Shown here: positions 59,867 through 64,000 of the stretch, one piece after another
How the letters are laid out: each line of letters opens with the position of its first letter
Numbering within the stretch: position 1 is the stretch's first letter
From: JBFHRE01 sp041746105
Lineage (GTDB): Bacteria > Actinomycetota > Acidimicrobiia > Spongiisociales > ZC4RG35
Direction of reading: 5' to 3'
Length of the DNA stretch: 64,000 nt
NCBI GenBank assembly: GCA_041746105.1
Contig: JBGTHP010000011.1
Span: forward strand, 5,954 to 69,953
Notes under the pieces: generated by a model
The model's input: only the letters and a program-made list of their open reading frames with translations
What the model was told of the DNA's origin: nothing
Database searches by the model: none
Position numbers and translations under genes: made by a program

Positions 59867-61078
59867 TCATCGGAGTACTGCCGCCATCACATCAACGATG
59901 GTGTCGACCTGGTTGTCGGAGATCACCAAAGGAGGACAGAAGGAGATCGAGTTGCCGGGCAACGGTCGAACGATCACTCCCCGGTCGAGGGCAGCATCAC
60001 GGACATCCACCGCATTGACGTGATTGTCGAGGCCAACCCCCCATACCGCTCCGGCTCCCCGCACGTCGGTCACCAGACCATCGGCGTGCAGGGCCTTCAG
60101 ACCTGTCGAGAGCCGGTCACCGATCACCGGGACACGACCGAGCAGATCCTCTTCCTCTTGGATGGCCAGCGCCGTCAACCCGGCTCTCGCCGCCACAGGG
60201 TGGCCCGAGTACGTGTATCCATGGCGCAACACGAACCCCTCATTCGCTTCCAGTGCCGCAGTGACTTCTGGCCCACATATGACCCCACCCAGCGGAATGT
60301 AACCCGAGGTCACTGCCTTGGCGAACGTGATCATGTCGGGTTTGACTCCGTAGAACTGTGACCCAAACCACGTGCCGAGCCTTCCAAATCCACAAATTAC
60401 CTCGTCCATGATCAAGTAGGCACCGTGCGCGTCGCACAATCGCCGGAGCCCAGACAGATATCCCTCAGGTGGCGCAAAAACGCCACCGGCGCCCTGCAAC
60501 GGTTCGGCGACGACGGCAGCCACCCGACCTTCGTTGTCGGCGAATGCCCTCGCCATCGCCTCGATGTCGCCGCCGGGGACGTTGATCACGTCGCCCACCA
60601 GAGCACCCCAGCCTTCACGATTCAGTGGGAGCCCCTGCGCCGACGTACCACCAAAGTGGGTGCCGTGATATCCGTGTTCGCGGCTGAGAATCACGGTTCG
60701 TTCGCTGTGACCGGCCTCGCGTTGGGCAATGCGAGCGATCTTCATCGAGCTGTCGACTGCATCGGATCCGCCGCTACCAAAGAACACCCTGGCCCGATCG
60801 AACGGTGATAGTGCGACGACTTTTTCTGCCAGGTCATCTGCTGCGGGAACCGTAAAACGCTCAAAAGTGTGATAGGCCCCAAGGCCGGACACCTCATCGG
60901 CTATCGCTTCAGCCATCCGCTTTCGTCCGTACCCGATGTTCATGTACCAGAGGCTCGCCATGCCGTCGATATAGCGTTTTCCTGTGGTGTCCCAGATCTC
61001 GGCGCCATCGCCCCCCACGATCGAAACAAAATCGGTCCGGCGCGGAGGGGCGAACGGGTGTAAGAGTGCTGCGGTCAT
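59867..61078 (-). CDS. Class III PLP-dependent aminotransferase
   Basis: A 403-residue class III aminotransferase. Pattern: GKRYIDGMASLWYMNIGYG, VFFGSGGSDAVDSSMKIAR, IMDEVICGFGR and the PLP lysine in TFAKAVTSGYIPLGG. The family includes omega-amino acid:pyruvate transaminases and beta-alanine or taurine transaminases; the exact donor cannot be read from sequence. Single-gene unit just upstream of ABC-F. Start ATG 61078 is the only sensible one. Confidence 0.87.
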   Translation of the reverse strand: MTAALLHPFAPPRRTDFVSIVGGDGAEIWDTTGKRYIDGMASLWYMNIGYGRKRMAEAIADEVSGLGAYHTFERFTVPAADDLAEKVVALSPFDRARVFFGSGGSDAVDSSMKIARIAQREAGHSERTVILSREHGYHGTHFGGTSAQGLPLNREGWGALVGDVINVPGGDIEAMARAFADNEGRVAAVVAEPLQGAGGVFAPPEGYLSGLRRLCDAHGAYLIMDEVICGFGRLGTWFGSQFYGVKPDMITFAKAVTSGYIPLGGVICGPEVTAALEANEGFVLRHGYTYSGHPVAARAGLTALAIQEEEDLLGRVPVIGDRLSTGLKALHADGLVTDVRGAGAVWGVGLDNHVNAVDVRDAALDRGVIVRPLPGNSISFCPPLVISDNQVDTIVDVMAAVLR

Positions 61079-61117
61079 TGTTCTCCTGAAGGTATTAAGC
61101 GAAGAGGGTAACTGGAC

Positions 61118-61942
61118 TCAGCGAGTCGACTTCCACCACATCGTCACCAGCTGACGCTCGTCGGCACCGACGGTCAGTCGGTCCGGGAGTTCGGTCACAT
61201 GTTCTGCGAGGAGAGCCTTCAATCGTGACCTTTCGGCTCGAGGAATGACCAACCGACGGCCATAGAAGTCGCACAGCTCGTCCCAGTTCTCGAACCAGAG
61301 CTGTCCGGGTCGGCTCCAGCGCTCCACCGAAGGCTCGATCCCGAGGGTTTCTGAAACGACTTTGGCGAGATCGGTCGCGGTGGGGCCGTCCGGACGCTCC
61401 AGGCCGTGAACCTGGCGGTACAAGGGGGAAAGATTCGACCACGGATGGCGCTCCGACAGCTCGAGCACAACAGCAGCTTTCGCGGTCGAATCGAGCGCGG
61501 TCAAAAAAGGCGCGATGTCGGCTACGTCATAAACCACGTGCGCCGACAATGCGACGTCGACTACTCCAACGGTCTCGGCGGCGGATGGCCACCGGTCCCT
61601 GACGACTTGGACATCGACTCCAGCTTCGGAGGCATCCTCCTGCAACCCTGCTGCCATGCCCTCGTCTGGCTCCACGGCAACCAGCTCGTGGCCCTTCAGG
61701 GCGAACGGAAGCGACACCCGTCCACGACCGGCGCCCACATCGAGCAGGCGGCCGGCCACTCCCAACATCTCGGCGACCTTCACCGCTGTTGGTGTCGGCG
61801 GCTGCTCGACCGCCTCCTCCGATCGTCGCTTCCACATTGTTTGTGGCCATCCGTAGGGAGACTCTTCTGCCTGGGACAACAGCCACTCCGGCAATGCCCA
61901 TGCCTCGAGATCCACCCTCCACCGTTCGTCTGCAGAGCTCAC
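61118..61942 (-). CDS. Class I SAM-dependent methyltransferase-like protein
   Basis: A 274-residue protein with a Rossmann-type SAM motif LLDVGAGRGRVSLPFALKG near residues 66-84, and VVDVALSAHVVYDVADIAPFL as motif III. C-terminal half is unusual for the family and contains YGRRLVIPRAERSRLK. The N-terminus has MWKRRSEEAV, seen in small-molecule methyltransferases. Acceptor unknown. It overlaps the Mca-like gene by 4 nt (ATGA), so both are co-transcribed. Confidence 0.75.
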   Translation of the reverse strand: MSSADERWRVDLEAWALPEWLLSQAEESPYGWPQTMWKRRSEEAVEQPPTPTAVKVAEMLGVAGRLLDVGAGRGRVSLPFALKGHELVAVEPDEGMAAGLQEDASEAGVDVQVVRDRWPSAAETVGVVDVALSAHVVYDVADIAPFLTALDSTAKAAVVLELSERHPWSNLSPLYRQVHGLERPDGPTATDLAKVVSETLGIEPSVERWSRPGQLWFENWDELCDFYGRRLVIPRAERSRLKALLAEHVTELPDRLTVGADERQLVTMWWKSTR

Positions 61943-62784
61943 CGGATACCGGCGAACAGATCGGTTTCGACGTCGGCGACCGGAACCCGGCTGAAAACTC
62001 TGACAAAAGCCTCGAGACCCAACACCTGCGGTTTGATTTCATCTGGCACTGTGAGGAGAAACCAGTCTTCAGGTATCTGAGTGCGGTGGGCCCTCAGCGC
62101 CCGCTCTTTTTGATCGACTCGATCGACGACGTCGATCCAACAATGAATGTCTTCGTCCGGTGTTCCCGACTCGGACATCTCTGCGAATTCTTCTACGGTC
62201 ATCTCCCCGGCCGCCAGTTGAGATTCGGCAAACTTGCGGACCCGACTCCGCGGCCAGGTCGTCCAATAGAGTTTCGAGACGGCCCAGGAGGCACCATGGT
62301 CGGCCGCCGAGAACCGGCCAAGATCGGTCGCTCCCTGCCATGCAGCGACGCCGATCCGGTGGACGTTGATGTGGTCCGGATGCCCGTACCCGCCAAAGGG
62401 GTCGTAGACGACCAAAACTTCTGGTTGGTAACTTCGGATCAGCTTGACCAACCGACCCGTAGCCTCCATGAAGTCGCTTTGCCAGAAAGAGTCGGGGTGC
62501 TGATTGGGTTCTGTCCCCATCATTCCCGAGTCCCGGTATCCCAAGAATTCATGGTGTTTCACTCCGAGCACGGCAAGTGCCTCTCGGACTTCGGCCGCCC
62601 TGTATTCGGCGAGGCGAGGGCGTATCGCCTCGGGATCGTCGTAATTGTGGATCTCGCCTTCCGCCCCGTCGGTGGCGGTCACCACAACCACGTCTTCTCC
62701 CGCCTGTGAGTACCGAGCGAGAACCCCACCCGTGGAGATGACTTCATCGTCGGGATGGGCGTGAAAGGCCATGAGTCCTGGCAT
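61939..62784 (-). CDS. mca: PIG-L family deacetylase, mycothiol S-conjugate amidase (Mca)-like
   Basis: A 281-residue zinc hydrolase from ATG 62784, which places MAFHAHPDDEVISTGG at the start as in the family. Zinc ligands: HPDDE, and YGHPDHINVHRIG. The length and the FLGYRDSGMMGTEPN, PDEDIHCWIDV and RAHRTQIPEDWF segments resemble mycothiol S-conjugate amidase, which cleaves mycothiol adducts for detoxification. MshB (the biosynthetic deacetylase) is a closely related alternative. Presence implies mycothiol, an actinobacterial trait. Confidence 0.8.
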   Translation of the reverse strand: MPGLMAFHAHPDDEVISTGGVLARYSQAGEDVVVVTATDGAEGEIHNYDDPEAIRPRLAEYRAAEVREALAVLGVKHHEFLGYRDSGMMGTEPNQHPDSFWQSDFMEATGRLVKLIRSYQPEVLVVYDPFGGYGHPDHINVHRIGVAAWQGATDLGRFSAADHGASWAVSKLYWTTWPRSRVRKFAESQLAAGEMTVEEFAEMSESGTPDEDIHCWIDVVDRVDQKERALRAHRTQIPEDWFLLTVPDEIKPQVLGLEAFVRVFSRVPVADVETDLFAGIR

Positions 62785-62940
62785 CGGAGCCACGTTAGTG
62801 AACCCGGTCAGGTTAGAAACCGACCGCCACTCAACCAGTCGAAACCATCGGCTCTCGAAGGTGACATCCGAGAAATTCGTCAAGCGTCACCTCCGGCATC
62901 GTAGGTCGGAGCGCTCAGATCATCTAGATTCACAGCCCCA

Positions 62941-63387
62941 ATGCCTACCGCTTCGTTCGGCCATTCGGTCGACACTCTCATGTCCGTGCCAGATGCTTGG
63001 CGGGCCCTGCAGGATCCCAAGGTTTGGGAGGCCATCGACGGAGTCGACGCCGTCTCGACACCACAGTTCGACGCCGAACATCTCGTGGGATTTAGGTTTT
63101 CTGCCACCGTGACCGGGCGTGCCTATCCCGGACGGGCGATCGTGCAGGACCGGATAGAGCCGAGATCGATGTCTCTTGCAATCGACACTTCGGAGATGTC
63201 CGGTGTTGTGACCGTTCGACTCGACCCGAAGCCGGAAGGGACCAAAGTAACGATGTCGATGACGATTTCGCCAAAGAGCTTCACGGTCCGACTGGCATTT
63301 CCGGTCGTCGTCGCCACCATCGAGTCAGGGTTCTCACGCACCGCCGAGAGGTTCGCATCCCGGATGGTTGGTAGCGTGGAGGGCTAG
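62941..63387 (+). CDS. DUF2505/SRPBCC-like lipid-binding fold protein
   Basis: A 148-residue soluble protein with the shape of the actinobacterial DUF2505/SRPBCC families: a repeated beta pattern (FGHSVDTLMSVPDAWRALQD, FSATVTGRAYPGRAIVQDR, VVTVRLDPKPEGTKVTMSM) and a C-terminal helix (FSRTAERFASRMVGSVEG). Such proteins form a START-like cavity for a hydrophobic ligand. No further role can be assigned. It shares 4 bp with the convergent surface protein gene. Confidence 0.6.
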   Translation: MPTASFGHSVDTLMSVPDAWRALQDPKVWEAIDGVDAVSTPQFDAEHLVGFRFSATVTGRAYPGRAIVQDRIEPRSMSLAIDTSEMSGVVTVRLDPKPEGTKVTMSMTISPKSFTVRLAFPVVVATIESGFSRTAERFASRMVGSVEG

Positions 63388-64000
63388 AAGGCCTCAGCTT
63401 CTTCTCTGCGGCGGGCGAGGAGGCCCCCCACCGCCAGGAGCAGAAGGCCGGTTCCGGCAACGAGATTCAGGTTGAACCCTGTGAATGGCAGTTCCGCCTC
63501 GACCACGACAGGTGGGATCGCCGGTTCAACCAGTGGTGGGCCTGGGAGCGTCTCGGGAACATCGATGACTGTGATGATGAGGAACCTGGTCCGGCAGGCT
63601 CGGGGTGTGGCGTCGTCGCACAGCTCGATCGTCAGGCCAAAGGTTCCAGCCACTTCCGCCACGCCTGAGAACGATCCGTCGGAGTTCAGGATCAGACCAG
63701 GAGGCATTTCACCGTCGATGATCCGTACAGTTATGCCGTGGCCCTCGGGGTCCACCAGCGGCAGTGGCTCCGGGGTACCCCCGGTAAATGTCGTGACATT
63801 CCCATCGAAGTCTGGCTGGTAGTCGGGGGGGTTGTTGACAGGGGGCGGCGGGGGGCCGACCGGCGGAGGGGTCCCATCGGTCACCGACACCACCACCACA
63901 TCGGTAGCGGTCGCACCATCATCATCGGTCACCGTCAACGTGAACGAGTGAACACCCACCGGCAACGACACCGAAGGAGCAGCACCGCTGGCGGTCACAC
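63384..64000 (-). CDS. LPFTG-anchored surface protein with PKD/cadherin-like domains (5' partial)
   Basis: The C-terminal ~205 residues of a protein whose 5' part lies beyond the window. A PKD/Ig-like end (TLTVTDDDGATATDVVVVSV) is followed by a Pro-rich spacer (TPPPVGPPPPPVNNPP), a putative-Ig/dystroglycan-like domain (GHGITVRIIDGEMPPGLIL) and the sorting signal ELPFTG, a hydrophobic helix (LVAGTGLLLLAVGGLLA) and RRREEAEAF. It is a probable substrate for the sortase encoded at 6152 (or another). Likely a wall-attached adhesin-like protein. Confidence 0.85.
   Translation of the reverse strand, partial: VTASGAAPSVSLPVGVHSFTLTVTDDDGATATDVVVVSVTDGTPPPVGPPPPPVNNPPDYQPDFDGNVTTFTGGTPEPLPLVDPEGHGITVRIIDGEMPPGLILNSDGSFSGVAEVAGTFGLTIELCDDATPRACRTRFLIITVIDVPETLPGPPLVEPAIPPVVVEAELPFTGFNLNLVAGTGLLLLAVGGLLARRREEAEAF

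Overview
The window reads as a high-GC actinobacterial chromosome segment, most plausibly an acidimicrobiia-like lineage. The signs are a mycothiol-conjugate-amidase-like deacetylase, a DUF3048 lipoprotein, an actinobacterial HhH-GPD glycosylase, a class E/F-type sortase with an LPFTG substrate, Thr-rich extracytoplasmic linkers and many GTG/TTG starts. Taxonomy is inferred from gene content only. No rRNA, tRNA, CRISPR array, transposase or prophage was recognised.

Layout. 1-1420: end of an NAD-linked formate dehydrogenase-type module (NuoF-like and a NuoG/FdhA N-terminal protein). 1485-2370: an HTH/nucleotidyltransferase pair resembling a toxin-antitoxin unit. 2446-11233: housekeeping genes (pabB-pabC fusion, HhH-GPD glycosylase, DUF4397 protein plus sortase, typA, META lipoprotein, CocE/NonD hydrolase). 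11319-22386: two MttB-family methyltransferases with a dimethylglycine-dehydrogenase-like flavoprotein on the minus strand, then a soxA-G-B-D sarcosine oxidase operon on the plus strand. 22534-33732: two TadE/TadG clusters flanking a choline/glycine-betaine uptake and oxidation module (opuAC divergent from opuAA-opuAB-betA). 33758-39347, minus strand: a homocysteine S-methyltransferase with a structured leader, and a second dimethylglycine/sarcosine-dehydrogenase-like gene with etfB and etfA. 39420-50484: a GntR regulator, an MFS transporter, and an eight-gene corrinoid operon (corrinoid protein, DUF1638, L-serine dehydratase, small virulence-factor-family protein, methyl-THF:corrinoid methyltransferase, RACo/RamA-like ASKHA ferredoxin, third MttB, MetF-like reductase) followed by an IclR regulator. 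50507-64000: cell-envelope proteins, an amidase, a 2-oxoacid:ferredoxin oxidoreductase (korAB), AlkD, ABC-F, an aminotransferase, a SAM methyltransferase, Mca-like, and the C-terminus of an LPFTG surface protein.

How the genes fit together (inference). Choline or betaine enters through OpuA, and BetA starts choline oxidation. Pyrrolysine-free MttB homologues with the corrinoid protein move a methyl group from betaine or a related quaternary amine to cobalamin. The pterin-binding methyltransferase passes it to THF, and the ASKHA protein reactivates oxidised cobalamin. The MetF-like enzyme oxidises methyl-THF, and formate could be consumed by the formate dehydrogenase module. Dimethylglycine and sarcosine would be demethylated by the two FAD-GcvT flavoproteins (one with its own ETF) and by SoxAGBD, giving glycine and 5,10-methylene-THF. 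These can make serine, which the operon-encoded dehydratase turns into pyruvate.

The most distinctive observation is a shared palindrome, TTCCACGATATGGAA, before the iclR gene. It recurs with one mismatch before the corrinoid operon, and partly before the dimethylglycine dehydrogenase/mttB operon. This suggests one IclR-controlled methylamine/betaine regulon.
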